Shown here one piece after another: positions 1-8,538 of a stretch of DNA of 64,000 nucleotides. The first letter of the stretch is position 1, and each line of letters starts with the position of its first letter. The DNA is from DASWNP01 sp036399175 (lineage in GTDB: Bacteria; Acidobacteriota; Blastocatellia; Pyrinomonadales; Pyrinomonadaceae). The translations under genes and the position numbers were made by a program. The stretch spans positions 124,001 to 188,000 of the forward strand of contig DASWNP010000046.1 of NCBI GenBank assembly GCA_036399175.1. Direction: 5' to 3'. The notes beneath the pieces are model-generated. The model made no database searches. It was not told where the DNA came from and saw nothing but the letters and a program-made list of their open reading frames with translations.

Positions 1-1196
1 TCGCCGCCTGCAAGAACGTCACGAAGTCTGCCGACGGCTCCTGTCAGGCTCTGGTCTCGGCTGCTGAAGTGAACGACGGCTCGTCCGACCCCGACGGCGA
101 CGCGCTCACCTACAGCCTCAGCCCCGCAGGCCCCTACCCGCTCGGCACAACCACCGTGACCTTGACCGTCACCGACACGCACGGCGCTTCAAGCTCCTGC
201 ACTTCGACCGTCACGGTCGTCGATGACACGAAGCCGAGCATCGCCGCGCCGCCCGCTCTGACGCGCAACACCGGCGCAAACGCTACCGAATGCGGAGCCT
301 TCATCAGCGACGCAGACCTCGGCTCGGCCGCCGTCAGCGATAATTGCTCCGGCGTCACCGTCACACGCACGGGCGTTCCCGCCGACAACAAATTCCCTGT
401 CGGCACGACCACCATCACCTACACGGCCACCGACGCCGCAGGCAACTTCAAGACGGACACGCAGCTCGTCACGGTCGTCGATAACACGCCGCCCGCGATT
501 AGCTGCCCTGTCAACATAGGCGTTCCCGCCGATGCGAACGCCTGCTCGGCTGTGGTCAACTTCGCCGTCGGCGTAACCGACAACTGCCCCGGCGTGACCG
601 TCACGAGCAGCCACGCTTCGGGCTCAACCTTCCCCGTCGGCACGACCATCGTCAACGTCATTGCGAAAGATGCGGCGGGCAACCAGTCGGCCTGCTCCTT
701 CTCCGTCACGGTCAAGGACACGCAAGCGCCGATTCTCACCTCGTCCGTCCCCCTCTCCGTCTGGTCGTCGCCTTACGAGCACATCATGGTCAGCGCCGGA
801 CTCAGCGCCAACGTCACGGATAACTGCGCGGGCAATCTGCCCACTCAGGTTTCCGTCTATGGCGACGAGGACGACCTCTCCACGACCGGCGGCGACGGCA
901 ACCACTCGCCCGATGCGAAAGACATCGCCCTCGACACTTTGCGCCTGCGCCGCGAGCGCAAGGGCAACGGCGACGGGCGCGTCTATCTCATGGTGACGAA
1001 GGCCACCGACGCGGCTGGCAACCTCGGCTTCACCTGCACGACTATCGTCGTGCCGAAGAGCACGAGCACTTCAGACCTGAGCGCGGTTCAGGCTCAGGCC
1101 GCAGCAGCGAAAGCTTACTGCGACAGCCACAACGGAGCCGCGCCCGCGAACTACTTCGTCATCGGCGACGGCCCCATCGCCGGGCCTAACCAGTAA
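1..1196 (+). CDS. HYR-repeat surface/secreted protein, C-terminal part (5' end outside window)
   Basis: The frame is open from the first base, so only about 398 C-terminal residues are visible. They contain at least three HYR (hyalin) repeats. Each ends in a VTVVD or VTVKD strand followed by a pattern such as PPAISCP, DNCPGVTV, FPVGTT and A.DAAGN. HYR domains are immunoglobulin-like modules of extracellular adhesion proteins. The last ~130 residues are not HYR-like and include a charged stretch (DALRLRRERKGNGDG type) and an Ala/Gln-rich helix. No LPXTG or PEP-CTERM anchor is visible at the C-terminus. The family is clear; the role, probably adhesion or matrix, is inferred. A strong hairpin follows the stop. 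Confidence 0.8.
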   Translation, partial: AACKNVTKSADGSCQALVSAAEVNDGSSDPDGDALTYSLSPAGPYPLGTTTVTLTVTDTHGASSSCTSTVTVVDDTKPSIAAPPALTRNTGANATECGAFISDADLGSAAVSDNCSGVTVTRTGVPADNKFPVGTTTITYTATDAAGNFKTDTQLVTVVDNTPPAISCPVNIGVPADANACSAVVNFAVGVTDNCPGVTVTSSHASGSTFPVGTTIVNVIAKDAAGNQSACSFSVTVKDTQAPILTSSVPLSVWSSPYEHIMVSAGLSANVTDNCAGNLPTQVSVYGDEDDLSTTGGDGNHSPDAKDIALDTLRLRRERKGNGDGRVYLMVTKATDAAGNLGFTCTTIVVPKSTSTSDLSAVQAQAAAAKAYCDSHNGAAPANYFVIGDGPIAGPNQ

Positions 1197-1201
1197 AACG
1201 G

Positions 1202-1247
1202 AAGGAAGCGCCGCCACGTTGAATCAACAACGCGGCGGCGCTTCCTT
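1202..1247. terminator. GC-rich hairpin, likely transcription terminator
   Basis: Inverted repeat AAGGAAGCGCCGCC (1202-1215) and GGCGGCGCTTCCTT (1234-1247), a perfect 14-bp stem with an 18-base loop, six bases after the HYR gene stop. A short T-rich tract follows on the plus strand. It lies between convergent genes. Confidence 0.75.
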
Positions 1248-1283
1248 TCATTTACAAGTTGACTCTAACCTGCGTCAGTTTTT

Positions 1284-1358
1284 GACGCACAGGACACAGA
1301 GGACGCGTAGGGATTCTTTCTCTCTCCGCGTCCTCTATGCCTCTGTGCTCTCTGTGTT
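1284..1358. repeat. Palindromic short-tandem-repeat element 1 (ACAGAGG type)
   Basis: The left arm contains CACAGGACACAGAGGACGCG and the right arm CGCGTCCTCTATGCCTCTGTG. They pair imperfectly around a T/C-rich centre. It sits between the convergent HYR and M28 genes and is the first of about 29 such intergenic elements. Confidence 0.65.
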
Positions 1359-1386
1359 AAATCGCCGCTTTATCTCCGCCCACGAT

Positions 1387-3534
1387 TCACTTCAGGACGA
1401 GCGCCTTCGCCTCCACCGCCGCGTCGAGCAACCTCGTCACATCCCGCAGCGTGACCGTCCCGTAATACCAAGAGCCTGCCGCCTGCGATTCGGCGTAGAC
1501 GGCCTTGTAGATGTCGTAATAGCTGCGCTTGCCATCGACGAAGTTATAGACCTCGTCGCGCATTAGTCCGTGCAGCGCGCCCCGGCTCGCGGCGCTCACT
1601 TTCTCCCGGTTCGCGAAGTAAGTTTCCAGGCTCGGCGCATTGGAAGGAATCTTCCGGCTGGCCGCAAGCTCCTCCGCATTCAGGGTCGGGATGGGCTTCG
1701 GATTCGTGCCGTGTAGTTCTCGATAAAAGAGCGCGAGTTCCGATGTGAGCGAGCCCTTCTTACTGCTCATGCTTCCGGCGACAATATTTATCAACTGCTG
1801 CGCGCTCGCGTCCCCGCTCGCCAGCACGCGCGCCGATTGAAGCGCACGAACCTCTCGCTGGATGCCCTGCTCAATCATTATGTTCGCCCTCTTCCAGCCC
1901 TCCTCCGGCTGGCTCGCCGATTCCTTCAGCAGGCGCAGGCCAGCCTTCAAATCGTTCGCCAGCCTTGCCGTGCCCTGCCCGAAAGTTTCGCTCAGCACGA
2001 GCGGCACGTCGCGCTCGTCGGCGTAGGCGAGAAAGAAGGCGATGGAGCCGATGAGGAAGTTGTTGCGCTTGAGCTGCGTGGGGTCGATGAGGTCGAGGTC
2101 GTCGTCGGAGGAATGAATGAAGTCGTCGTCCCAGTTAATCAGCGCGACCGCCGGGACGCCGATGGCTCCTTCGAGGAAGACGAGATGGTCGGACGAGCCG
2201 AACCAGGGAACGAAGCGCGCGTTGTAACCCTGCCGCGAGCCGAGCGACGAATAGAGCGGGCGCGAATGCGGACGCGGCAGTCCGCCCTGTCGCCCTGCGG
2301 CGAGGAAGGAGTTGTTGGTCTGAAGCAGGTATGTGCCGATGCTCTCGAAGACGGCGTCGAGGTAAGAGGTGCGCGAGTGCGGCGCGAAGATGAGATGCTG
2401 GACGCGGCTGCCCTTCGACTGGTCTGCCCCGGTCATGTCCTGATGGACGTTGGCGAGTATTCGCCGCGACTCTTCCGGGTGGTCGCGGAAGTAGCGATAC
2501 TCGGAATAGATTTCGTCAGTCCACCAGAAGCGTATGTCGCGCAAAGGGCGCGGGATGCGCCCTTCGCGGATGAGCTTGTTGTAGGTGCGCGCAAGCTCCA
2601 GCAGATTCCCGCAGCCCGAGCCGTCGTCGTTGGCCGAGCCCTTCTCTTCCTGCAAGTGGGCGGTGAGCACAATCTGCTGGTCGTGATATTTCGTCCCGCG
2701 AATGACGCCTTCGACGAAGCCCGTCCGACCCGGCGCAGCCCCAATCTCCGTATCCACCTTCGCTTTGAGCACGACCCGACCGCCTTTTACCTTCTTCCCC
2801 GTTGCGAAGAAATCTTCGGTCTCCGTCGTCGAGAGCATCTGCCTGAGCATCTCACCCTTGCGCGGCGAGAGCGCGAAGGCAAACGTGCCCCGCTTGCCTG
2901 CGGGCGGCGTGACGTTGATGCGCGTCCAGGCTATCTGGTCTGGATAGTCGAGAGGATTCTTGCCCTCGGAGGCGATGAAGGTGACGACGCCGAGCGCGCC
3001 TCTCTTCCAGACGGCGTTCTGCGCGGCGGTCTGCGGGCTGTCGTTGGTGAGCACGATTTTGCCGCGCACGTCCAAGCCCTTCAGCTTCTCTTCGGAAGCA
3101 TCGTCAATCCAGATGAGTTCCGCCGTCACGTCCGCATCGTGGCTGCCGTCGGAGAGATAGACGTTATGGTCGCCGATGTCTGCCAGCTTCACTTCGACGG
3201 GCTCGACCATCCAAAGCTCCGCCGAGCGCGGCGTATAGTTCGGCCCTTCGAGCGGCTGCTCGACGAAGCGCACGTCTTCCAAGCCCACCTCTTTGGCGGC
3301 GCTCATCACGTACTCCGCCGCCTTGAAGTAGCCTTCCATCCCGGAGTCTCGATGCCAGTGTGTGAGCCATCGGATGTGCTCGAAGGCGCGGTCGCCGGAG
3401 ATTTCGTTCGAGAGCATTCGCAGCTCTTCGTCCGACAGGAAAGGAGTGGTCTGCGCGCGTGCCAGACGCACGAAAGGCAAAAGCGTCGTGCTGCACGCGA
3501 GCAGCACGCACAAAGCGAAACGTCTCTTCATCAT
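1387..3534 (-). CDS. Secreted M28-like zinc aminopeptidase with PA-type insert
   Basis: 715 residues with a signal peptide (residues 1-28, cleavage near ARAQ). Residues ~100-215 resemble a protease-associated domain. The metal site region carries TAHLQ (His293), SANDDGSG (Asp303/304), WWTDEIYSE, NVHQDMTG and a late SSDDD motif, in the order of M28 zinc ligands. The classical M28 pattern is His-x-Asp; here the third position is Gln (H-L-Q), so the usual catalytic Asp is displaced. The C-terminal 200 residues are helical and of unknown role. Exported peptidase activity is likely and its substrate unknown. It reads toward the HYR gene, and an AT-rich TTATAAAC stretch about 40 bases upstream may be its -10. 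Confidence 0.75.
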   Translation of the reverse strand: MMKRRFALCVLLACSTTLLPFVRLARAQTTPFLSDEELRMLSNEISGDRAFEHIRWLTHWHRDSGMEGYFKAAEYVMSAAKEVGLEDVRFVEQPLEGPNYTPRSAELWMVEPVEVKLADIGDHNVYLSDGSHDADVTAELIWIDDASEEKLKGLDVRGKIVLTNDSPQTAAQNAVWKRGALGVVTFIASEGKNPLDYPDQIAWTRINVTPPAGKRGTFAFALSPRKGEMLRQMLSTTETEDFFATGKKVKGGRVVLKAKVDTEIGAAPGRTGFVEGVIRGTKYHDQQIVLTAHLQEEKGSANDDGSGCGNLLELARTYNKLIREGRIPRPLRDIRFWWTDEIYSEYRYFRDHPEESRRILANVHQDMTGADQSKGSRVQHLIFAPHSRTSYLDAVFESIGTYLLQTNNSFLAAGRQGGLPRPHSRPLYSSLGSRQGYNARFVPWFGSSDHLVFLEGAIGVPAVALINWDDDFIHSSDDDLDLIDPTQLKRNNFLIGSIAFFLAYADERDVPLVLSETFGQGTARLANDLKAGLRLLKESASQPEEGWKRANIMIEQGIQREVRALQSARVLASGDASAQQLINIVAGSMSSKKGSLTSELALFYRELHGTNPKPIPTLNAEELAASRKIPSNAPSLETYFANREKVSAASRGALHGLMRDEVYNFVDGKRSYYDIYKAVYAESQAAGSWYYGTVTLRDVTRLLDAAVEAKALVLK

Positions 3535-3695
3535 CGCCTCCGAATGTTCCGAGTTTTACTGCTTGCGGGATTGTTTATAACGATAGAGGGGAACTTAACA
3601 CGAAACGCGGAATCGTAGAAAGAGCAGACTCCGGCAGAGCAGGGACGCTCATGAAGAACCGACTTGAAGCGCGCCGCTCAAAGCTCATTTGAGCC

Positions 3696-4835
3696 TCATG
3701 CGCGTTTCTGCACGAGCACTTGAAAACTCCCGCTCATGCCGCCCGGAAGAATCATCTCCCGCGCGCCGAGACGCAGGCGCACAACGTCGGCCTCGCTCGC
3801 AGCATCTCTCGTCAACAGCTCCAACTGTTCGAGCAAGCCCGCGCGCAGCAGAAATTCGTCCTGACGCTCCAGCAGCACGGTTCGCAAGCCCGCGCGCTCG
3901 CCCGCGCGCCTCAACTGCGTCCAGTTGACCGTAGTCGTCAAATCCTGCTCGCCCGGGCGGTCGAGCACGTTTTCCGAGAGACGATGCTCTCTAAAAGCGC
4001 GCAGCGTCCCCTCGCGTCGATGCGGCGCGCCGTATAGCTCTCCGGCCTCAGCGCCGTAATCGACCGTGACCAGGTAGCCGCTCTTCAAGACCGACGCGGC
4101 GCGGCGCATCCACTCTTCCGCTTCCAGATTCACCTCGGCCAACTGCCCCACCGAGAGCGTGACGCCCGCCTCCGCGAAGTGAGCTTCGAGACGCGGCGTG
4201 CTCGGCTCGCGCTCGACCCAGACGAACGCGCCGGCGTCGTCTAAGCCGACGCACAACTCGACAAGCTTGCCTTCACGCATCGTGACGAGGTGAACGGGCA
4301 GCGCGTCGAGCAGCTCGTTCGAGAAGATGATGCGAGGGTGCGGCTCTACGCTCATCTCCGAAAGGCGTCGGAACTCGACGCGCTCGGCGAGAGGCTTAAA
4401 AGACGCAAGTCGCCGACGCGCACGCTCGCGCCCGTCCTCGCTCGCCTCGTCGATAAAGTAACGGAGGGCACCGAAAGCCTTCGGGTAGTAGCGGCAGAGG
4501 GTCTCAAGCACGACGAACGCGAAGTCGCCGCCGCCCGCGCCCGCTTCGACGATGCTCCACTCGCGCGGCGAGCCCAGCTCTTCGTAGAGAGCGGCGAAGT
4601 AACGCGCGAAGGTGGCGGCGAAGAGCGGGGTCGTCTCGGCGCTCGTGCGGTAGTCGCCCGCGCGTCCCCAGCGCGTGCGGTCGCGGCGGCAGTAGTAACC
4701 CTCCTGCGCGTCGTAGAGCGCCGCTTCCATCCACTCGCGGAAGGTTATCGCTCCCGCTTCTGCGCGGCGGATGCGACGGCGCAGTCGCTCGGCGAGCGGT
4801 GGGCGGGCGGCGAGTTCGGCGTCGGGCTCGTTCAT
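3696..4835 (-). CDS. MidA/NDUFAF7-like SAM-dependent methyltransferase
   Basis: 379 residues matching the COG1565 (MidA, human NDUFAF7) family. The N-terminal FREWMEAALYDAQEGYY motif and the SAM-binding glycine motif VEAGAGGGDF (near residue 100) are visible, followed by IIFSNELLDALPVH, characteristic of the family. NDUFAF7 methylates an arginine of a complex I subunit in mitochondria; the bacterial substrate is not established. It stands alone between the peptidase and the zinc-ribbon cluster. Family assignment is firm, specificity unknown. Confidence 0.85.
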   Translation of the reverse strand: MNEPDAELAARPPLAERLRRRIRRAEAGAITFREWMEAALYDAQEGYYCRRDRTRWGRAGDYRTSAETTPLFAATFARYFAALYEELGSPREWSIVEAGAGGGDFAFVVLETLCRYYPKAFGALRYFIDEASEDGRERARRRLASFKPLAERVEFRRLSEMSVEPHPRIIFSNELLDALPVHLVTMREGKLVELCVGLDDAGAFVWVEREPSTPRLEAHFAEAGVTLSVGQLAEVNLEAEEWMRRAASVLKSGYLVTVDYGAEAGELYGAPHRREGTLRAFREHRLSENVLDRPGEQDLTTTVNWTQLRRAGERAGLRTVLLERQDEFLLRAGLLEQLELLTRDAASEADVVRLRLGAREMILPGGMSGSFQVLVQKRA

Positions 4836-4921
4836 CGCGGCTGGAGGAGGGCGCGAGAGCCGGACTGTTTGAATTTGGGATGAATCGTGAAAGGCATGAA
4901 CCGCGTGTCGGCTTTGAAAGC

Positions 4922-5494
4922 TCAGCGTGTTTCCGAGTCGGCTTCGTCCTTCAAGAGTCGCGTGGTGTGGTCGGTGACGCTTGAGGGCGGAGCTATCTCG
5001 GAGGTGTTCACGCGCGGCGGCACGTAGGTCGAGACGGGCACGCTGCGGGGCGGCGGAAGTTTCTGGGCTTCGTGTTCAGGTCGTCGCAACTGCGTGGGCG
5101 CGACGGGCGGCACGTAAGGCTCAAGGTAGTTGTGAATGGCCGAGAGCGGCGCGTTGCTCTCGAAGAAGAGGGCGTAGAGCAGCCGCATCAGTCCGCCGAC
5201 GACGCAGAGGACGCCCGTCAGCGGAATCAGCTCGATGGGCGCGTCCAGAATCATCACGCCGACGAAGATAACGAGCGGGACGAGCAGCATCGCGCTCATC
5301 ATCAACATCACGCCCTGCCGGATGCCACGCTGACGCGGAGAGATTTTATCGCCCGCCTGCGCTTCGTCGCGCCTGAGGGGGAGCGCCCCGCCCGTCGCCA
5401 GCACTTCGCTCACGACCTTCAATGGAAAACCACAGCGCGAGCAGAAACGCACTTCACTCGTGACCTGTTGTTGGCCGCAATGAGGACAGTACAT
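4922..5494 (-). CDS. Zinc-ribbon membrane protein, paralogue 1
   Basis: 190 residues. The N-terminus is a zinc ribbon with CPHCG and CSRCG knuckles 15 residues apart. Two hydrophobic segments follow (about residues 58-82 and 88-110), then a proline-rich linker and a tail TSEIAPPSSVTDHTTRLL. The two genes upstream encode the same architecture, so this is a three-gene tandem family. The tail is the best-conserved part outside the ribbon. No function is recognised; the layout suggests a membrane-tethered zinc ribbon with a short C-terminal docking peptide (inference). Confidence 0.75.
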   Translation of the reverse strand: MYCPHCGQQQVTSEVRFCSRCGFPLKVVSEVLATGGALPLRRDEAQAGDKISPRQRGIRQGVMLMMSAMLLVPLVIFVGVMILDAPIELIPLTGVLCVVGGLMRLLYALFFESNAPLSAIHNYLEPYVPPVAPTQLRRPEHEAQKLPPPRSVPVSTYVPPRVNTSEIAPPSSVTDHTTRLLKDEADSETR

Positions 5495-5521
5495 AAATGC
5501 TTCGACCTCGAAAGGTAAGGG

Positions 5522-6121
5522 CTATCGACTCTGCTTGTCCGGCTGCTCGTCGAGCAGTCTGGTCGTGCTCTCGGTGACGCTCGGCGGCGCGGCTATCTCA
5601 GAAGTCCCGCCTCGCGCGGGCGGCATAAAGCTGCGCGCGGGGATGCTTTCGGCGTGTGGCAGCACAGGAGCCGCGGCGCGCGCTCCCGGCGCAGCCAGCG
5701 GAGACGGCGCGTAAGACGGCGCGACGTAAGCCTGCTCCGCCTGATGCTTCTTACGTCGCACAGGCCCCTCCTGAAAGATGCCCGCGTAGAGCATGCGCAG
5801 GATGCCGCCCCAGAAAAAGATGATGGCTGAGAGCGGAACAAGTATCTCCGCCAGATAGTGATTGCCGTGAGGCGGGTCGAGGATGACGGCCAGAACGGGC
5901 GTCAGCACCATCCCGATAAACATCATCAGGATGCCCTGCTGCACTCCCCTGCGTCGCGGCGAAGGCTTCCAAACGTCAGTCGCCGCCGTGTTGAAGTTCT
6001 GCGGCAGCGCGCCGCCCGTCGGCAGCAGTCCGCTCACGACGCCGAGCTGAAAACCGCAGCGCGAACAAAAACGAACCTCATCTGAAACCTGCTGCTGTCC
6101 ACACTGAGGACAAAACATCAC
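5522..6121 (-). CDS. Zinc-ribbon membrane protein, paralogue 2
   Basis: 199 residues: CPQCG and CSRCG knuckles at the N-terminus, the motif PSPRRRGVQQG just before the first membrane segment (also present in the neighbours as SPRQRGIRQG and SPRRRGIRQG), two hydrophobic segments, a low-complexity Ala/Pro linker, and the tail TSEIAAPPSVTESTTRLL. It lies 27 bases upstream of paralogue 1, probably in one transcript. Function unknown. Confidence 0.75.
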   Translation of the reverse strand: MMFCPQCGQQQVSDEVRFCSRCGFQLGVVSGLLPTGGALPQNFNTAATDVWKPSPRRRGVQQGILMMFIGMVLTPVLAVILDPPHGNHYLAEILVPLSAIIFFWGGILRMLYAGIFQEGPVRRKKHQAEQAYVAPSYAPSPLAAPGARAAAPVLPHAESIPARSFMPPARGGTSEIAAPPSVTESTTRLLDEQPDKQSR

Positions 6122-6340
6122 GCTAATCCTTACTGGTTAGAAACGGGCGACGAAAGAGCATGCACCTGCTGGTCTTGGAATGAACGGAAGAAATATACAG
6201 TAACCCGGACTCTGACGGGTAGCCCTGCGTGCGGCCTCCACTCGTCAAACGTGAGGCACGGCGCGTCAAGTAGCATCCGACAGCATCCATCGCTCTCGCG
6301 AGGCTCACTCGCCGGAGGAGACGCCCGAAGGCGTCGCTGC

Positions 6341-6883
6341 TCAAACGCCGTCTTTATCTTCCAGCAGCTTCGTCGTATTTTCCGTGACGCTCGACGGTCG
6401 AGACATCTCCGAAGTATCGGCGCGCGGCTGCTGTTGTCCGTAGCTGCTGACGAGCACGCTCCGCGCCGCAGGTAAAACCGCCGCGCGCGCTTGCAGCATT
6501 TCCTTTTGAGCCAGCGCAGGGGGCGGAACATAAACGAGTTCGCGCTCGCCGCTCGTCTTCTTCCGGCGCAGCGAGCCCTCCTGAAAAATCAGCGCGTATA
6601 CTATCCGCATGAAACCCACCATGAGGAGCGTGGCGATGACCGGCTCAAGGTGCAGAGCCTCAATCAGCGGGATAAGGCAAGCGGCGACAAACAGAATCAA
6701 CGCGCCCTGCCTGATTCCCCTGCGGCGTGGCGAGCGGCCTGGCTTGCCTTCGCCAGCTTCGAGAGCCGGATGAACGCCGTCGGCGGCGATTAACTGCACG
6801 ACGCCGCTCAACGCAAAACCACAACGCGAACAGTAACGCACCTCTTCCGATAACTGCTGTTGACCGCACTTTGGACAAAACAT
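6341..6883 (-). CDS. Zinc-ribbon membrane protein, paralogue 3
   Basis: 180 residues counted from the ATG at 6883, chosen because all three paralogues begin directly with M(F/Y)CP.CGQQQ; a longer frame to 6934 adds unrelated residues. CPKCG and CSRCG knuckles, SPRRRGIRQG, two membrane segments, and the tail TSEMSRPSSVTENTTKLL. It is separated from paralogue 2 by 219 bases in which I see no gene. Function unknown. Confidence 0.75.
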   Translation of the reverse strand: MFCPKCGQQQLSEEVRYCSRCGFALSGVVQLIAADGVHPALEAGEGKPGRSPRRRGIRQGALILFVAACLIPLIEALHLEPVIATLLMVGFMRIVYALIFQEGSLRRKKTSGERELVYVPPPALAQKEMLQARAAVLPAARSVLVSSYGQQQPRADTSEMSRPSSVTENTTKLLEDKDGV

Positions 6884-7007
6884 TATGAACCTCAAACCCG
6901 TCTCTTCGATTGACAGCCCCGCGCCGACGCGCATGCAGATAAAGATTCTCGCAGGGATTACGAAGCGGGCGGGGGCAAAGTTCGCGCGCTTCGGAGGGCG
7001 CGTGCGT

Positions 7008-7487
7008 TCAGATGCGCGGCAGCGGCGCGTCGGAGAAGAGACGGAAGGTGGCGAAGGCGCGCCCTTCGTGATGCGCGGCGCGCGTCAGGGTGTCGATGAG
7101 AAGTGCGAAGAGCGTCTGCATCTCGCCGGAGGGAAGGGCTATCTCTTTCGAGAGGTCTTCGTCGCTACGAAAGAAGTCGAAGCTGCGGCGGCGCGTCGCC
7201 TCGACTTCCGAGAGATATTCGGCGACGCGAGCGGGCGTTGAGAGAGTTTCCGGCAGCGTCCACTCGAAGGGGTCGTCCCAGAGGTTAACGCTGATGCCGC
7301 CGCAGGTCTGCTCGACGATGGCCGCGCCGCGCAGAACGTGCTCCCCGCACGAGTAGACCGGATGCGCGCCCGACGAGGCGCGCGGCTGCCAGTAAAGCCT
7401 CTCCGGCGGCACAACGGCGACGAGCCCCGAAAGGCGTCCGTGTAGTCGCGCGAAACGCTCGTCGAGGCTCCGAATCAACCTGTCCAT
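7008..7487 (-). CDS. DinB-like four-helix protein
   Basis: About 159 residues, predicted all-helical. It has a DinB/YfiT-like layout with His residues in GEHVLRG and RAAHHEGR, where the family places metal ligands. DinB-superfamily proteins are often metal-dependent thiol transferases or hydrolases; no specific reaction can be assigned. The start is ATG at 7487, with an in-frame TTG three bases earlier. A repeat element fills the gap to the next gene upstream. Confidence 0.6.
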   Translation of the reverse strand: MDRLIRSLDERFARLHGRLSGLVAVVPPERLYWQPRASSGAHPVYSCGEHVLRGAAIVEQTCGGISVNLWDDPFEWTLPETLSTPARVAEYLSEVEATRRRSFDFFRSDEDLSKEIALPSGEMQTLFALLIDTLTRAAHHEGRAFATFRLFSDAPLPRI

Positions 7488-7495
7488 CAAGCTAT

Positions 7496-7563
7496 CGAAT
7501 CATTTCTTCATTGATTCATTTTTCCATTGAATCAATGAACCAATGAATCAATGAATCAATTCC
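7496..7563. repeat. Palindromic short-tandem-repeat element 2 (AATGAATC type)
   Basis: Repeats of AATCAATG with period 8 on the right arm pair with ATTTCTTCATTGATTCATTT on the left. It fills the gap between the DinB-like gene and the lipoprotein gene. Confidence 0.65.
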
Positions 7564-7564
7564 C

Positions 7565-7915
7565 TCATCTGCTTCGCCGCTCGGATTCGATGAGGACGGT
7601 TCCGAAGCTGCGCGCCCCGAAGGTGACGCCCGATTGAACCTTCCCCTTCGCGCCGACTTCCGTGCCGCGCGAGGGTGCGCCGTTGCGCGAGATGACCCAG
7701 ATTTTCCCCGTCCCGTCGTCAAGCTCGTAAGCGCCGCCGAGCAGAGGCACGCCGTAGCTCTCCGTCACCCTTCCGGCTATCAAGACCTCTTTGTTGCGGT
7801 AGCGTCCGGGGTCTGCGTTGACCTTCGCAATATCCGTCCGATTCGGGCAGGCTGTCAGGAAGAGAACACCAAAGAGGAGCACCGGCAAAAGAATCTTCTT
7901 ACGACGTGAGCGCAT
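7565..7915 (-). CDS. Small lipoprotein with OB-fold-like domain
   Basis: 116 residues. A basic N-terminus, a hydrophobic stretch and the lipobox LTAC place the lipidated Cys near residue 23. The mature part (NKEVLIAGRVTESY, YELDDGTGKIWVIS) has the strand pattern of small OB-fold domains that bind nucleic acid or ligands. The molecular role is unknown. No clear operon partner. Confidence 0.6.
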   Translation of the reverse strand: MRSRRKKILLPVLLFGVLFLTACPNRTDIAKVNADPGRYRNKEVLIAGRVTESYGVPLLGGAYELDDGTGKIWVISRNGAPSRGTEVGAKGKVQSGVTFGARSFGTVLIESERRSR

Positions 7916-8058
7916 TGCATCTCCTTCTTCAACTTCAAACTGAAATTTCGGGAGAGCTTCTGCATCATAACACGCGCCTCAGAGGCGAGAGAAAGGCGCG
8001 AGCGGCTTTCCCCACTGCTGACACGAGGAAGTGGCCGCAACATCTTCACATCCGACTT

Positions 8059-8370
8059 TCACGCCGGTTCTTTCTGCGCACGAAACTCTTTGAAATCCGC
8101 GCGCAGCACCAGCATCTCAGAACGCGTCGCATTGACTACGGCTTCCACGCGGTCTAACCGGACATCGAAGTCATCTAACCGACTTTCGACGCGGTTTAGT
8201 TGCTCGCGCAGGCCGTTTAATTCTCCGCGCATGCCATTTAATTCTCCGTGCATGCCGTTTATCTGGGCGCTTAAAGATTCGCCGAGCGCGTTGATGCGTT
8301 CCAGAACCGTCTCGATGGTCGGCTTGGTTTCGTACTTCTGGCCTATATCTTGGGTGGGTTCTTCATTCAT
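8059..8370 (-). CDS. Small coiled-coil protein
   Basis: 103 residues, almost entirely heptad-patterned coiled coil from about residue 22, with an internal near-repeat (INGMHGELNGMRGELNGLREQ). No membrane segment or signal peptide. Proteins of this type are common in bacteria and no function is assigned. Downstream lies a purine/pyrimidine palindrome. Confidence 0.6.
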   Translation of the reverse strand: MNEEPTQDIGQKYETKPTIETVLERINALGESLSAQINGMHGELNGMRGELNGLREQLNRVESRLDDFDVRLDRVEAVVNATRSEMLVLRADFKEFRAQKEPA

Positions 8371-8470
8371 AAGGCGATGCTATCACGCGCCGGATTTGTA
8401 GCTCAACTAAAACTCGTCGGGCGGAGATGTAGCCAAAATGCCCGACGCGTGTTGCCGACCGGATAGAAAT

Positions 8471-8535
8471 CTAAAGGGGAAAGGGAAACATCATTAACAG
8501 TTGTTTCCCTTTCCCCTTTCCAGTCTCCCTTTAGT
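8471..8535. repeat. Palindromic element 3 (GGGAAA purine/pyrimidine type)
   Basis: CTAAAGGGGAAAGGGAAACA pairs with TGTTTCCCTTTCCCCTTT around a short AT-rich centre. Similar in composition to element 5 at 15.2 kb. Lies just downstream of the aldehyde dehydrogenase stop. Confidence 0.6.
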
Positions 8536-8538
8536 CTC

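Noticed and set aside
1837..3618. 593-codon open frame antisense to the M28-like gene
   Set aside because: GC-rich codon use opens the opposite frame; no domain, no ribosome site, Arg-rich composition typical of shadows.
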